From contig CAMCUM010000002.1 of assembly GCA_945878975.1 (NCBI GenBank), positions 1-64,000 of the forward strand: a DNA stretch of 64,000 nucleotides. Direction: 5' to 3'. The notes below the pieces were generated by a model. The model saw only the letters and a program-made list of their open reading frames with translations. It was not told the origin of the DNA and made no database searches. Origin of the DNA: Legionella genomosp. 1. GTDB lineage: Bacteria > Pseudomonadota > Gammaproteobacteria > Legionellales > Legionellaceae. Positions 45,672 to 55,526 of this stretch are shown piece by piece (within the stretch, counting starts at the first letter, position 1; each line of letters opens with the position of its first letter). Position numbers and translations under genes: made by a program.

Positions 45672-46331
45672 TTACCTAACGCTTACACCCTCCGCATCAG
45701 CACATAACACAATGTCTGCAGTACGTTTTAAAAATAAGCCGCTGTCCACAACACCTGGGATTTGTTTGATAGCAGACTCCAAATCTGGGGCCGTTTCTGG
45801 CTCACAATGGTAGAGATCCAATATGATATGTCCATTGTCCGTTACAAAGCCTTGACGATAAATCGGATCCCCGCCCAACGCAACCAAAGCACGCGCAACA
45901 TACGATCTGGCCATAGGGATCACTTCAACTGCCACAGGAAAATTCCCCAACTGCTGGACACATTTATACGGCTCCACCATGCACACAAAGGTTTGCGCTG
46001 CATTGGCGACAATTTTTTCGCGTGTATGAGCACCCCCGCCACCTTTTATCATTTGATGCCGTGGATTCACTTCATCTGCCCCATCAAAATACCACTCTAA
46101 TTTATCAACGGTGGGCAAATCCACTACTACAAAGCCATGCGCTTTGAGCCGGCGCTCGGTTTCTATAGAACTTGCCACACAAGCGTCTACCAGATGCTTA
46201 CGCTGGACCAATAAATCAATAAAACAATTGGCCGTGCGCCCGGTACCCACGCCAATGGTGGCAGGTTCTATCAGATAATCTATTGCCGCAGCCGCAACAC
46301 GCATTTTTGCGTCGTCATGGAATTTAGGCAT
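45672..46331 (-). CDS. rpiA: Ribose-5-phosphate isomerase A
   Basis: RpiA interconverts ribose-5-phosphate and ribulose-5-phosphate. It has 219 residues. Family motifs: GVGTGRTANCFIDLL (usually GTGST; Ser to Arg here), ASSIETERRL, YFDGADEVN with the catalytic Asp, KGGGGAHTREKIVA, and RQGFVTDNGHIILDL. AAAGGA lies about nine bases before ATG 46331, inside the 3' end of ald (8-bp overlap). It is the last gene of the etfB-etfA-ald-rpiA run. Confidence 0.95.
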   Translation of the reverse strand: MPKFHDDAKMRVAAAAIDYLIEPATIGVGTGRTANCFIDLLVQRKHLVDACVASSIETERRLKAHGFVVVDLPTVDKLEWYFDGADEVNPRHQMIKGGGGAHTREKIVANAAQTFVCMVEPYKCVQQLGNFPVAVEVIPMARSYVARALVALGGDPIYRQGFVTDNGHIILDLYHCEPETAPDLESAIKQIPGVVDSGLFLKRTADIVLCADAEGVSVR

Positions 46332-47442
46332 TTAATGCGTCCTTTGCTGGCACATACGGTGCTTGAGCCGCTTCTGCCACAGCCTGGTAAGTCAACTGCC
46401 CTGCATAAACAGATAACCCGTTCAAGAAGTGAGGATCTGCTAACAAGGCTGCCTTCACACCATGCCGGACCATATGCATTATAAAAGGTAAGGTGGCATT
46501 AGCCAATGCATAGGTGGAGGTCAACGGTACCGCACCAGGCATATTGGTGACGCAATAATGGACCACATCATCCACTACATAAGTGGGGGCGTGATGGGTT
46601 GTCGGGCGGCTTGTCATAAAACACCCCCCCTGATCAATCGCCACATCAACCACCACCGAGCCCGGTTGCATCGCGGAGATCATCTCTTTGCTCACTAATT
46701 TCGGTGCCGTAGCCCCAGGCACTAAGACTGCTCCAACCAGCAAATCAGCGGTCGCAACCGCCTGTTCAATCGCTTCATGCGTCGCATACAAGGTCGATAT
46801 TTTCGTATGAAATTGACTACTTAACCAACGTAACCGAGATAAAGAATTGTCCAAAACAGTCACACGAGCGCCCATGCCCACTGCGGTTTGTACCGCTTGT
46901 GTCCCAGCAGCACCACCACCCAATATCACGACATGTGCAGCAGCAACTCCTGGCACCCCTCCTAATAACTTGCCTTTGCCGCCCTGCGCGATTTCCAAAC
47001 AATGCCCCCCTGCTTGAATAGCCAGGCGCCCTGCCACTTCTGACATCGGAGTCAATAAGGGCAAGCCACCCCCAGATTGCGTCACTGTTTCATAAGCAAT
47101 GGCCGTCACGCCTGAGGCTTGTAACAAACGGGTTTGCTCTAAACTCGCGGCCAAATGCAAAAAGGCAAACAAAGTCTGGCCTTTACGCAAGCGGCGACAT
47201 TCCTCTGGTTGCGGCTCTTTGACTTTGACGATTAAATCCGATCGTTCGAAAATTTTTTCAGGAGAATCAACTATCTCAGCACCAGCGGCTCGATAATCCT
47301 CATCAGAAATTTGGATGCCACGACCTGCATCGCGTTCCACCAAAACTTTCCCCCCGATTTTTACTAATTCTCGTACGCCTGCAGGAACCAATCCAACTCG
47401 GTATTCTTGTGGCTTAATTTCTTTTGGGACCCCAATCAGCAT
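46324..47442 (-). CDS. ald: Alanine dehydrogenase
   Basis: Ald oxidises L-alanine to pyruvate and ammonia with NAD. It has 372 residues. It starts MLIGVPKEIKPQEYRVGLVP with the substrate-binding Arg and later KVKEPQ. HLAASLEQ has the catalytic His region. The NAD fold is VVILGGGAAGTQAV, and VDVAIDQGGC with TNMPGAVPLTST is typical. GAGGA lies about eight bases upstream of ATG 47442, which overlaps the etfA end. Its product, pyruvate, links it to the pdh genes, but they are not adjacent. Confidence 0.96.
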   Translation of the reverse strand: MLIGVPKEIKPQEYRVGLVPAGVRELVKIGGKVLVERDAGRGIQISDEDYRAAGAEIVDSPEKIFERSDLIVKVKEPQPEECRRLRKGQTLFAFLHLAASLEQTRLLQASGVTAIAYETVTQSGGGLPLLTPMSEVAGRLAIQAGGHCLEIAQGGKGKLLGGVPGVAAAHVVILGGGAAGTQAVQTAVGMGARVTVLDNSLSRLRWLSSQFHTKISTLYATHEAIEQAVATADLLVGAVLVPGATAPKLVSKEMISAMQPGSVVVDVAIDQGGCFMTSRPTTHHAPTYVVDDVVHYCVTNMPGAVPLTSTYALANATLPFIMHMVRHGVKAALLADPHFLNGLSVYAGQLTYQAVAEAAQAPYVPAKDALNA

Positions 47443-48389
47443 TTTGATAATCCTCGTTGTTGTAGTTCAAGAACCAGTTGTGGGATCAATTCAAACAAAT
47501 CACCCACTAAGCCATAATTGGCGACTTGGAAAATCGGTGCATTATCGTCTTTATTAATCGCAACGATAATTTGTGCGTCTTTGATGCCAGCAATATGCTG
47601 AATGGCACCCGAAATACCAATCGCAACATACAATTTTGGTGCCACAATCTTTCCTGTTTGCCCAACTTGGTGGTCATTAGAGATAAATCCTGCATCCACT
47701 GCAGCACGTGACGCACCTAAAGCAGCCCCTAATTTATCTGCCAAGTCTTCTACTAATTTGAATTGTTCTTTGGATTGCAGTCCTCTTCCACCCGACACAA
47801 TAATTTTTGCATTCGCCAAATCAGGTCGAACGGATTGACTCAATTCCCGACCAACAAAAGTAGTAGCACAGGCAGGAACTTGCACAGCAGGCTTCTGAAT
47901 TGGGCAAGGTGATTGTTGCGTCATTGTTGCATTAAAAGAAGTCACCCGAATACTCAATACTTTCTGCTTATCCAGGATTTGTACGGTTTCTACCGCATTT
48001 CCAGCATAAATGGGACGCTCAAATGTATCAGCACTGACCACTGCGCTCACATCCGATACTTGGGTCAGATCTAATAATGCCGCCACACGCGGTAAGACAT
48101 TTTTTCCTAAAGTAGTAGAAGCCATCACTAGATAATCACAATCATGCGCTAATTGCGCGATCACTGCGCCCATTTGCTCTACCAAAGGATGTTCAAAAGC
48201 AGAATCCTCCACTAGCCAGACCGTCCCAACGCCTTGATACGCCGCCACAGCCTCCGCTACAGGCGTACACTGATGTCCCAAAATCAGCACAACCACGTCT
48301 TGTTTTAAAGACTGCACAGCCGTTAATACATGTGCAAATGACATATCCAACTGTTTGTGATCATGTTCAGCAACCAACAATATTGTCAT
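47436..48389 (-). CDS. etfA: Electron transfer flavoprotein alpha subunit
   Basis: The ETF heterodimer carries electrons from acyl-CoA and other dehydrogenases to the quinone pool. EtfA has 317 residues. The C-terminal FAD domain is clear: VSGGRGLQSKEQFKLVEDLADKLGAALGASRAAVDAGF, VGQTGKIVAPKLYVAIGISGAIQH and AINKDDNAPIFQVANYGLVGDLFE. It overlaps etfB by ATGA and ald by 7 bases. The ETF:quinone oxidoreductase gene is not in this window. Confidence 0.96.
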   Translation of the reverse strand: MTILLVAEHDHKQLDMSFAHVLTAVQSLKQDVVVLILGHQCTPVAEAVAAYQGVGTVWLVEDSAFEHPLVEQMGAVIAQLAHDCDYLVMASTTLGKNVLPRVAALLDLTQVSDVSAVVSADTFERPIYAGNAVETVQILDKQKVLSIRVTSFNATMTQQSPCPIQKPAVQVPACATTFVGRELSQSVRPDLANAKIIVSGGRGLQSKEQFKLVEDLADKLGAALGASRAAVDAGFISNDHQVGQTGKIVAPKLYVAIGISGAIQHIAGIKDAQIIVAINKDDNAPIFQVANYGLVGDLFELIPQLVLELQQRGLSKC

Positions 48390-49138
48390 GGTAACACCTT
48401 CTCTTCGTGTTGGAGTTTATCTAATAGTTCTGTGATAGATGTCAGCATCACACCGCTTGGACGACGAGGGGGATTTTTAATTTGGAGAACTTTCGTGCGC
48501 TCACGCAGATCCAAATCCAAACTGGGCAAGTCAATAATTTGCAGGGGTTTCTGTTTGGCTTTCATAATATTAGGTAAATTTGCATAGCGCGGTTCATTCA
48601 AACGCAAGTCCACACTGATCACTGCTGGCAATTTGCTGTGCAATTGCTCCAACCCTTGATCGATTTCTCGAGTCACTGTGAACTCTGAATTGATCAGATC
48701 TAATTTAGAAATAAAGGTTATTTGCGGCCAATTTAATAAACCGGCCAACATTTGTGGGGTTTGATTATTATCGTCATCAATCGCTTGTTTACCCATTAAT
48801 ACCAAATCTGGGTGTTCTTGCAGAACGATTTTTTGGATGATTTTCGCTCTATTGAGACTACAATACTGCTTATCAGTACGTATCAAAATCGCACGATCCG
48901 CCCCCAAAGCCAAGCCATGGCGTAACGTTTCCTGACATGGGTCTGCACCGATGGTCACCACAATCACTTCTTGAGCCAGATTTTTTTCGCGTAAGCGTAG
49001 CGCTTCTTCCAAAGCAATTTCATCAAAAGGATTCATCGCCATCTTGACGTTACGCGTCTCAATCTCAGACTGTTCAGCGTTGACTCGAATTCTGACATAA
49101 GGATCAATCACCCGCTTCGCAGTGACTAATATTTTCAT
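48386..49138 (-). CDS. etfB: Electron transfer flavoprotein beta subunit
   Basis: EtfB has 250 residues and binds AMP and, with EtfA, FAD. It opens MKILVTAKRVIDPYVRIRV, followed by KMAMNPFDEIALEEALRL, LALGADRAILI and LVLMGKQAIDDDNNQTPQMLAGLL (the AMP-binding region), and ends in the typical EtfA-clasping tail. GGAGCG lies about seven bases before ATG 49138. It is the first gene of the overlapping etfB-etfA-ald-rpiA set. Confidence 0.96.
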   Translation of the reverse strand: MKILVTAKRVIDPYVRIRVNAEQSEIETRNVKMAMNPFDEIALEEALRLREKNLAQEVIVVTIGADPCQETLRHGLALGADRAILIRTDKQYCSLNRAKIIQKIVLQEHPDLVLMGKQAIDDDNNQTPQMLAGLLNWPQITFISKLDLINSEFTVTREIDQGLEQLHSKLPAVISVDLRLNEPRYANLPNIMKAKQKPLQIIDLPSLDLDLRERTKVLQIKNPPRRPSGVMLTSITELLDKLQHEEKVLP

Positions 49139-49175
49139 TGTCGCTCCATGTTGTTGTTAAAATCAGGCCATGGTG

Positions 49176-49200
49176 GGCCCAACAAAGGCTCTGTTGGGCC
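49176..49200. repeat. Hairpin GGCCCAACA..TGTTGGGCC
   Basis: A perfect 9-bp stem with a 7-base loop is followed by GAACGGCCCAACC, which can pair with the same arm. It sits between the glycine-zipper lipoprotein gene and etfB, both on the minus strand. No T-run follows in that direction, so it may be a dispersed repeat rather than a terminator. Confidence 0.55.
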
Positions 49201-49212
49201 GAACGGCCCAAC

Positions 49213-49659
49213 CTACTGTACTTTCCAACTACCATCCGCTTGACGGCAAGCTTTTCCATAAACTGTTTCAGGTTTGCCATCTATCACTGCTTTGGTCACA
49301 TATTCACGACAGGGTTGATGATTCGCTGCCTCATAAGTACGCGTTGGTTTCACGCTATATTGATTACCATTATCTGGGTTTTTCCAAGTCTTTACTTGGT
49401 TAGTGGGTTCCGACTCTAAAGCGCGCTGCACTTCCAATCGATCAACGCGATCCATCGTCTTGCCAATTTGACCGCCGACAATCACACCTATCATGGTACC
49501 ACCCACTGCTGCCGCGACTTTTCCAACGCCACCACCAAATTGACTACCCAATAATCCGCCTATCGCGCCACCCGCTACGGTTCCAATGCCCTCATTATTA
49601 ATTTGAGAACAAGCAGATAAGGTCATAGCCAACGATAATGCTACTATCGATTTTTTCAT
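49213..49659 (-). CDS. Glycine-zipper outer-membrane lipoprotein (17-kDa antigen type)
   Basis: ATG 49659 is preferred (148 residues) with AAGGTG about eight bases upstream; a GTG at 49668 is also in frame. The lipobox LSAC places the lipid Cys at residue 17. A glycine-zipper pair spans about 25-67 (GIGTVAGGAIGGLLGSQFGGG, GGTMIGVIVGGQIG). The C-terminal half has paired cysteines (PCREYVT, KACRQADGSWKV) as in the RT0821/Lpp0805 surface protein family. It probably sits in the outer membrane and helps envelope integrity. Confidence 0.9.
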   Translation of the reverse strand: MKKSIVALSLAMTLSACSQINNEGIGTVAGGAIGGLLGSQFGGGVGKVAAAVGGTMIGVIVGGQIGKTMDRVDRLEVQRALESEPTNQVKTWKNPDNGNQYSVKPTRTYEAANHQPCREYVTKAVIDGKPETVYGKACRQADGSWKVQ

Positions 49660-49683
49660 TGTTTTCACCTTTGTTAAGATACC

Positions 49684-50769
49684 TCATTCGAGATATTGTT
49701 TTCCGACTCGTTGAGTCACTTGGGTCATCAATTCATACGCAATGGTATTTGCTTGATGCGCAACAACCTCTATTGGAATATGTTTCCCCCATAACTCAAC
49801 GCGATCGCCAATTTTAACGATAGGACAATCGGTTAAATCAATTGCCATCATATCCATTGATATTCTCCCAACAATCGGTACGGCTTGCCCATTGACCCAA
49901 ACCTGGGTATTTGCCTTAATATGACGAGGGTACCCATCCCCATATCCTACAGGAATCACGCCAATGACTGAAGGCCTTTCACACGCCCATGTCGCACCGT
50001 AACCAATGGCATCTCCTGGTAAAAATTCGTGGATCGTTGTGACCGTCGAGATAAAATGCATGACTGGCTGTAAACCCAGATCCGTACCCAAGCAATCCGC
50101 AAACGGCGAAGCACCATATAATAACAACCCAGGACGCACCCTATCCGCATGAGTTTGCGGCAATGCCACAATCGCAGCGGAATTGGCTACAGATTGTGGC
50201 ATCTCAGCGTGTTGCTGAGCAATGAGTTCCCAAGCGTGTAGTTGCTGCTGGCAAGCCCCAAGCTCTGGCGTATCGGCACAGCCCAAATGCGTCATCAAAC
50301 CAATCTGTTGATCAATCCAAGGACATGCACGCAATACCGCCAGCACATGAGCTAATTCTCGAGGATGAAAGCCCAAACGATGCATACCCGTATCTATTTT
50401 GACCCATATTTTTATAGGCTCTGCCGCAGGGATCGTTGTTAACCAGGTCAATTGCTGAGGATTGTGTATCACTGTACTTAATCGCATCTCTACCAATGCC
50501 GGCATATCATCCGCTGCAAAAAGACCCTGCATCAAAACACATTCTTTTTGCAGACAGATTTGCCGAAGAACCCGCGCTTCTTCGAGACAGGCGACGCCAA
50601 AGGCATCCACCAAAGGTTCTAGAATAGGCAAAACCATCTGCATCCCACAACCATAAGCATCCGCTTTCACCATCGCTAATATGCTTTGCGTAGGTGCATA
50701 TTGTTTGATACGGGCGACATTATGTCGCAAAGCGTCAGCATCAATGTACAAAAAAGTAGGTCTACTCAC
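49684..50769 (-). CDS. alr: Alanine racemase
   Basis: Alr makes D-alanine for peptidoglycan with PLP. GTG 50769 is favoured (361 residues): AAGGA lies upstream, it starts just before RPTFLYIDADALRHN as in other Alr proteins, and it overlaps dnaB by only 8 bases. ATG 50811 would add 14 residues. The PLP lysine is in MVKADAYGCG, the second catalytic Tyr follows IGYG and GYGDGYPR, and SMDMMAIDLTD closes the site. The dnaB-alr pairing is common in gammaproteobacteria. Confidence 0.95.
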   Translation of the reverse strand: MSRPTFLYIDADALRHNVARIKQYAPTQSILAMVKADAYGCGMQMVLPILEPLVDAFGVACLEEARVLRQICLQKECVLMQGLFAADDMPALVEMRLSTVIHNPQQLTWLTTIPAAEPIKIWVKIDTGMHRLGFHPRELAHVLAVLRACPWIDQQIGLMTHLGCADTPELGACQQQLHAWELIAQQHAEMPQSVANSAAIVALPQTHADRVRPGLLLYGASPFADCLGTDLGLQPVMHFISTVTTIHEFLPGDAIGYGATWACERPSVIGVIPVGYGDGYPRHIKANTQVWVNGQAVPIVGRISMDMMAIDLTDCPIVKIGDRVELWGKHIPIEVVAHQANTIAYELMTQVTQRVGKQYLE

Positions 50770-52153
50770 TTGTTTTTGTTCCTTGATACCCAGTAAAGGC
50801 CAAATCTTCAAAACGCGTATATTTTCCTAAAAATGCCACACGTACTTTACCAATCGGACCATTTCGTTGTTTTGCAACGATGATCTCGGCACAACCTTTG
50901 TCAGGACTATCCTCGTTGTACACTTCGTCGCGATAAATAAAACAAATCAAATCCGCATCTTGCTCAATCGCGCCTGATTCTCGAAGGTCCGACATCATAG
51001 GGCGTTTGTCTTGGCGTTGCTCCAAACTACGATTCAACTGTGACAAAGCTACTACTGGAACATGCAATTCTTTGGCCAAGGATTTTAAACTGCGTGATAT
51101 TTCAGAAATTTCAGCAGTACGGTTATCCGCTTTGAACCCAGGCACTTTCATCAATTGCAAATAATCCACCACAATCAATGCTAATTGCCCATGCTCTTTC
51201 ATCACTCTGCGGGCACGAGCACGCATTTCCGCAGGGCTTAGGGCTGGTGTGTCGTCAATAAATAAAGAGGCTTCGGATAACATATGCACCGCCGAAGTCA
51301 CTCGAGGCCAATCATCATCATCTAATTGCCCAGTTCGAATCTTATGCTGATCGATGCGCCCCAGAGAAGACATCATACGCATTGCCAGAGAGTCTGCGGG
51401 CATTTCCATGGAAAACACCAAAACAGGCTGAGAGCCCTTGATCGCGGCGTGCTCAGCCATGTTCATTACCAAAGTCGTTTTACCCATAGACGGTCGACCT
51501 GCAACAATTACCAAATCTGAAGGCTGCAAACCAGAAGTCAACCCATCCAAATCCGATAATCCTGTCGCCAAGCCAGTCAAGGCACCACCACTATGATATA
51601 AAGCATCTATGCGTTCTACAGCGCGTTCTAACACGGATTTAATCGCTTCTGGACCCCCATCTCGTGCTGTCTGTTCAGCAATCGCAAAGACCCGATTTTC
51701 AGCAAAATCCAACAATTCTGCCACATCTCTTATCCCAGGATTATAAGCCGTGTCTGCAATATCAGTCGCAACGGCAATCAATTGGCGTTGAACAGATTTT
51801 TCGCGCACAATGTCTGCATACGCAGCCACATTGGCGATACTGGGCGTGTTAGACGCTAATTCAAACAAATACGTTTCACCGCCCGCATCTTGCACAGCAT
51901 GGAGCGCCTTCAAATGATCGACGATGGTCACCAAATCAAATGGCTGATTTTTATGCGCCAGACTCATCATGGCACGAAACAGCACCCGATGCTCACCACG
52001 ATAAAAATCTTGCTCACATAATTTTAGGCCAACTTTATCCATCGCTTGGTTTTCTAACATCAAACCGCCCAAAATTGCTTGCTCGGCCTCGATAGAATGT
52101 GGCGGTCTCTTTAATGGATCAGTCGTTTTTTTGCGCGTTTGAAGGTCAATCAT
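50762..52153 (-). CDS. dnaB: Replicative DNA helicase
   Basis: DnaB unwinds DNA at the fork as a hexamer. It has 463 residues. The N-terminal domain begins PPHSIEAEQAILGGLML. The RecA-like domain has Walker A GRPSMGKTT, the B-site VFSMEM and LIVVDYLQLM, the QLNRSLEQR arginine-containing stretch and SGAIEQDADLICFIYRDE. No intein or insertion is seen. It overlaps alr by 8 bases. Confidence 0.97.
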   Translation of the reverse strand: MIDLQTRKKTTDPLKRPPHSIEAEQAILGGLMLENQAMDKVGLKLCEQDFYRGEHRVLFRAMMSLAHKNQPFDLVTIVDHLKALHAVQDAGGETYLFELASNTPSIANVAAYADIVREKSVQRQLIAVATDIADTAYNPGIRDVAELLDFAENRVFAIAEQTARDGGPEAIKSVLERAVERIDALYHSGGALTGLATGLSDLDGLTSGLQPSDLVIVAGRPSMGKTTLVMNMAEHAAIKGSQPVLVFSMEMPADSLAMRMMSSLGRIDQHKIRTGQLDDDDWPRVTSAVHMLSEASLFIDDTPALSPAEMRARARRVMKEHGQLALIVVDYLQLMKVPGFKADNRTAEISEISRSLKSLAKELHVPVVALSQLNRSLEQRQDKRPMMSDLRESGAIEQDADLICFIYRDEVYNEDSPDKGCAEIIVAKQRNGPIGKVRVAFLGKYTRFEDLAFTGYQGTKTSE

Positions 52154-52246
52154 GCTTCTTGGAGAGTCAATAAATCATATAGCATTGTAATACTCATTGG
52201 GGATCTGGGCAAATGATAGTTTTCTGGTCGACAAAGAAACGCAAAA

Positions 52247-53677
52247 CTACGTCATCAACTTTTTAATAAGCATGTTTAACAGTGCACAAATAAGCGTTGC
52301 AACGACTAATATCACCAACAAAGAAGAGAATGAAGCAGCATAATGCATTTTTAAATGACTAATAGAAGTGGTGCTCAATGATACAGCTGTCAGCTTTGCC
52401 AATTTGCCAGAGAAAAAAGCGCCTATGCCTAATGAGACAAAAAAGATGCCCATCATCGTACTCACTCTTTTACGCGACGCCAAAACGGTCACAGCTGACA
52501 ACCCGACCGGAGACAACAACATTTCTGCCAAAGAAATCACCAGATAAGCTGGGATCAAATACAAAGGCGATAGCAAACCATACGGGAAATTAAAATGACA
52601 AATAATGGTAATCAAACTATAAGCGATGGTCATACACACCATCGAGGTTAAAAACTTATTACCAGTCCTAATCACTTGTTGTTGCTGGGACAAAGGACGC
52701 TTACCCCTAGCCAGTACCAATCCCAATAAAATCATACCAACACTTTGAATGCCCACATAATAAGGAGGCGGGAAAGCAAAACCAAATACCGTAGGCCGCA
52801 CAACTCTCAGAATAAATAATGTCAGCGACATGAACATCTGGAAATAAAACGCCCAAAACATGACAGAAATCAAACATAACAAACCTATCACGATGGTTTG
52901 TTTCGCTTGTATCGCCGTCTCTTGCTTCACACTATATACCAAGTAACCAATCGATAAGACCACTACGAAAAAAAACACCATATCGGCCAAAACAGGGTAA
53001 TAAAGAATATACAAAGCAATAACCCATAACGCGCCTAAAAGCGCCAGCGCCACCAAGTTTTTTTGATAGGAAAATTGATACCCACGATAATCTTGTATTT
53101 TATAAACACGGACGCCATACGCAAATACAATACCAGCAATGATCATCCCAAATGAAGCTGATAAAAAGGCAAAAGACCAACCATAGTATTCACTCAAATA
53201 ACTCGGTAACGTTGTTCCAAAGATGATCCCTGTCGTCAACCCCATATAAAAAATAGTGAAGCCACTTTCACGATGCGGTGAACCCTCAGGATACTCATTA
53301 CCTAATAAAGAAGAAATATTCGGTTTAAGCAGCCCAGTTCCAACTACGATGCCTGCCAAACATAGACAGAGGGAACTATCCGAATTGATAAAACTTAAAA
53401 GTACGTAAGCAATAAAAAGAATAACAGCACCCAACAATATCGCGCGTTTTTGACCAATCAAATGGTCCGCGATCCATCCACCCAGTACCGGGGACAAGTA
53501 AGTCAGCGCTGTAAAGGAACCTACTAACTCATATACATCCTTGTCCGGCCAAGAAAAATGCAAGGCGAGATAAAGCGCCAAAAGGGTCTGGACAACGTAA
53601 AATCCATAACGTTCCCACATTTCGGTCGCAAAAAAGACGCGTAAAGTCTTTGGATGTTGGTAAGTACTATTATGCAC
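52247..53677 (-). CDS. POT-family proton/peptide symporter
   Basis: This is a di/tripeptide importer of the PTR2/Dtp type. It has 476 residues from GTG 53677, with AGGA 6-7 bases upstream. Helix 1 carries FFATEMWERYGFY, the ExxER proton-coupling motif. GGWIADHLIGQKRAI and GLLKPNISSLLGNEYPEGSPHRESGFTIFYMGL match the PTR2 signatures. About 12-14 membrane segments are predicted. Peptide import would suit an amino-acid-using intracellular lifestyle. Confidence 0.93.
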   Translation of the reverse strand: MHNSTYQHPKTLRVFFATEMWERYGFYVVQTLLALYLALHFSWPDKDVYELVGSFTALTYLSPVLGGWIADHLIGQKRAILLGAVILFIAYVLLSFINSDSSLCLCLAGIVVGTGLLKPNISSLLGNEYPEGSPHRESGFTIFYMGLTTGIIFGTTLPSYLSEYYGWSFAFLSASFGMIIAGIVFAYGVRVYKIQDYRGYQFSYQKNLVALALLGALWVIALYILYYPVLADMVFFFVVVLSIGYLVYSVKQETAIQAKQTIVIGLLCLISVMFWAFYFQMFMSLTLFILRVVRPTVFGFAFPPPYYVGIQSVGMILLGLVLARGKRPLSQQQQVIRTGNKFLTSMVCMTIAYSLITIICHFNFPYGLLSPLYLIPAYLVISLAEMLLSPVGLSAVTVLASRKRVSTMMGIFFVSLGIGAFFSGKLAKLTAVSLSTTSISHLKMHYAASFSSLLVILVVATLICALLNMLIKKLMT

Positions 53678-53838
53678 AAAATTCCTTCAGCACAAATTGA
53701 GCCCAGAGTATGCCAGATCTTGATAATGGTGTATATGGGTAAGTGTACCAATTAAAACTCAAAAAGTAAATTAGAAGTTCTTTGTGACACATAAAAACAC
53801 TTTTAGGTAAAAAATATCAACAAATTGCTTGTATAAAC

Positions 53839-53866
53839 TTGACTATCATTAAAAATGGTCTAAATT
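53839..53866 (+). promoter_or_regulatory. Possible promoter for the 53906 gene
   Basis: TTGACT (53839-53844) is a strong -35. A weak -10 TAAATT (53861-53866) follows at 16-base spacing. Confidence 0.5.
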
Positions 53867-53905
53867 TTCTTTTACCGGACAAAGAGGTAATTTAAGGATA
53901 TATAC

Positions 53906-55483
53906 GTGCGCAGTCTAAACGAAGTATCAATAAATCAACCAAGTGATCTTATTGAGCGCTTTGCTTTATGCGTTGATGGAAACATTAATGATACCAGTTT
54001 AGGCTTTCTGCATTCTATTAACAAAGAGAATCCTGGTGGTTTGACTGATTTGATTAGAAAATTGCGTAATATCCAAGTAAAACTGCATGCTGATGCGCTT
54101 CATCTGATCATTCAAGTATTAACTGATCAGCTGAAAATGCCTCTCAACACAATGCAATCTATCCAAGAATTCTTAGAAAAAAGCGATAAACAAACACTAA
54201 TACCAGCTTTACAAACACTACTAGCCAGTCAATCCAAACAACATCAATCTGTCATGCATATTATAGATAGCCTCGCAATTTTTTCAGGAGAGGCGCTAGC
54301 AGAGCAATTTTTGCGTACCATCTTGATTGTCCTATCTGATCCACAAAAAACCAGTAAAGAAGCAGCCAAATGGATCAAATCCGTGTTAAACATCCCCTAC
54401 AAATCCAGCATGGCACAAATTATTCAGGTCATTGCAGAGCATCTGCAGCTGAGTAACGCGCTCATTACCGGCAAAACCCGTAATATGGATAGTATGGAAT
54501 TATTTTTACTCTTAAAAAATCTCACAGCACATACTAAAATTATTTTGGTTACTGAGGACAATAAAAAATTTATACAGCATTTGCATGCCGCTATTTTAAC
54601 GATAATGATCTACAAAACTTCACAAAATGCGTTTTATGACGTGGTAGCTATCCACAACCAACACCCTGATTTTTCAATATTTTCAACATTACAAGCCTAT
54701 CAACCTGACACACTGGCAATGGAGCCTTTTTTACAAAGTGCTCATTTTAAAAAATATTTTTCACAACAACGCTACCAAAAAAATCGAATCAATCAACATG
54801 TTTTCATCTCATCATTGGCGACCTATATTCAAACAGCTCAGCATGACTATGCACAAATCATTGATCCCAATATGCTTAAAGTCATGGACTTTATCAAAGT
54901 CTGTACAGAAAAATTTCAAACATTGGACAAGCACACTTTCATGCAATGGTATCAAGATCACGAGCAATTCTATGTATTAGAGCCCTTATTTGCTCCTGTA
55001 TTCTTACAACGTATCTACAGCTTAGCTGATAATCAAAACACGCAACATTCTGGTCGCATCAGGGCAAATGCGATGCAATTAATCACTTTGGGCTTTTCCC
55101 ACCGCTCTGCCGCTACGATAGCAACTGGCGCTTTCAAACCACTCGTGAATATCGATATAACAACCATTGATATGAAGAATATTCAAGCATTCAAAGATTT
55201 TTCCAAACAACAACCCAGCGCATTACGCCTAAAAATGATGCAAGAAATCGTTTTGGGATATCTGGTTTACAACCAAAATTCCCAGTCTATGCTTTCAATA
55301 CCTGCAACACCCGTTCAACGCATGGCAACACTCAATACCCTAACACCCAAAGCGACTGTCCCTCAGGTTTTCCGGGCCAATCCTTTGGATCGCAATCGTA
55401 TGTTCACACCCAAGACAACACCAAACGAAGAAGTTCCTTTTGGGCATGATAAGGGGTTTAAATCATCTTTTAAAGATGGGTAA
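53906..55483 (+). CDS. Uncharacterised helical protein, effector-like
   Basis: The GTG start at 53906 has AAGGA seven bases upstream, giving 525 residues. The sequence is mostly helical with repeated leucine- and glutamine-rich stretches, which suggests an alpha-solenoid or coiled-coil architecture. No signal peptide, membrane segment or known motif is seen. The last 75 residues are Pro/Thr-rich and basic, ending GFKSSFKDG. It starts the second accessory island, and its 3' end faces the kinase-like gene 43 bases away. Function unknown. Confidence 0.72.
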   Translation: MRSLNEVSINQPSDLIERFALCVDGNINDTSLGFLHSINKENPGGLTDLIRKLRNIQVKLHADALHLIIQVLTDQLKMPLNTMQSIQEFLEKSDKQTLIPALQTLLASQSKQHQSVMHIIDSLAIFSGEALAEQFLRTILIVLSDPQKTSKEAAKWIKSVLNIPYKSSMAQIIQVIAEHLQLSNALITGKTRNMDSMELFLLLKNLTAHTKIILVTEDNKKFIQHLHAAILTIMIYKTSQNAFYDVVAIHNQHPDFSIFSTLQAYQPDTLAMEPFLQSAHFKKYFSQQRYQKNRINQHVFISSLATYIQTAQHDYAQIIDPNMLKVMDFIKVCTEKFQTLDKHTFMQWYQDHEQFYVLEPLFAPVFLQRIYSLADNQNTQHSGRIRANAMQLITLGFSHRSAATIATGAFKPLVNIDITTIDMKNIQAFKDFSKQQPSALRLKMMQEIVLGYLVYNQNSQSMLSIPATPVQRMATLNTLTPKATVPQVFRANPLDRNRMFTPKTTPNEEVPFGHDKGFKSSFKDG

Positions 55484-55526
55484 AACTGTCCCGTTACCCA
55501 TGAAATATGGAAAAAGATACCACAGG

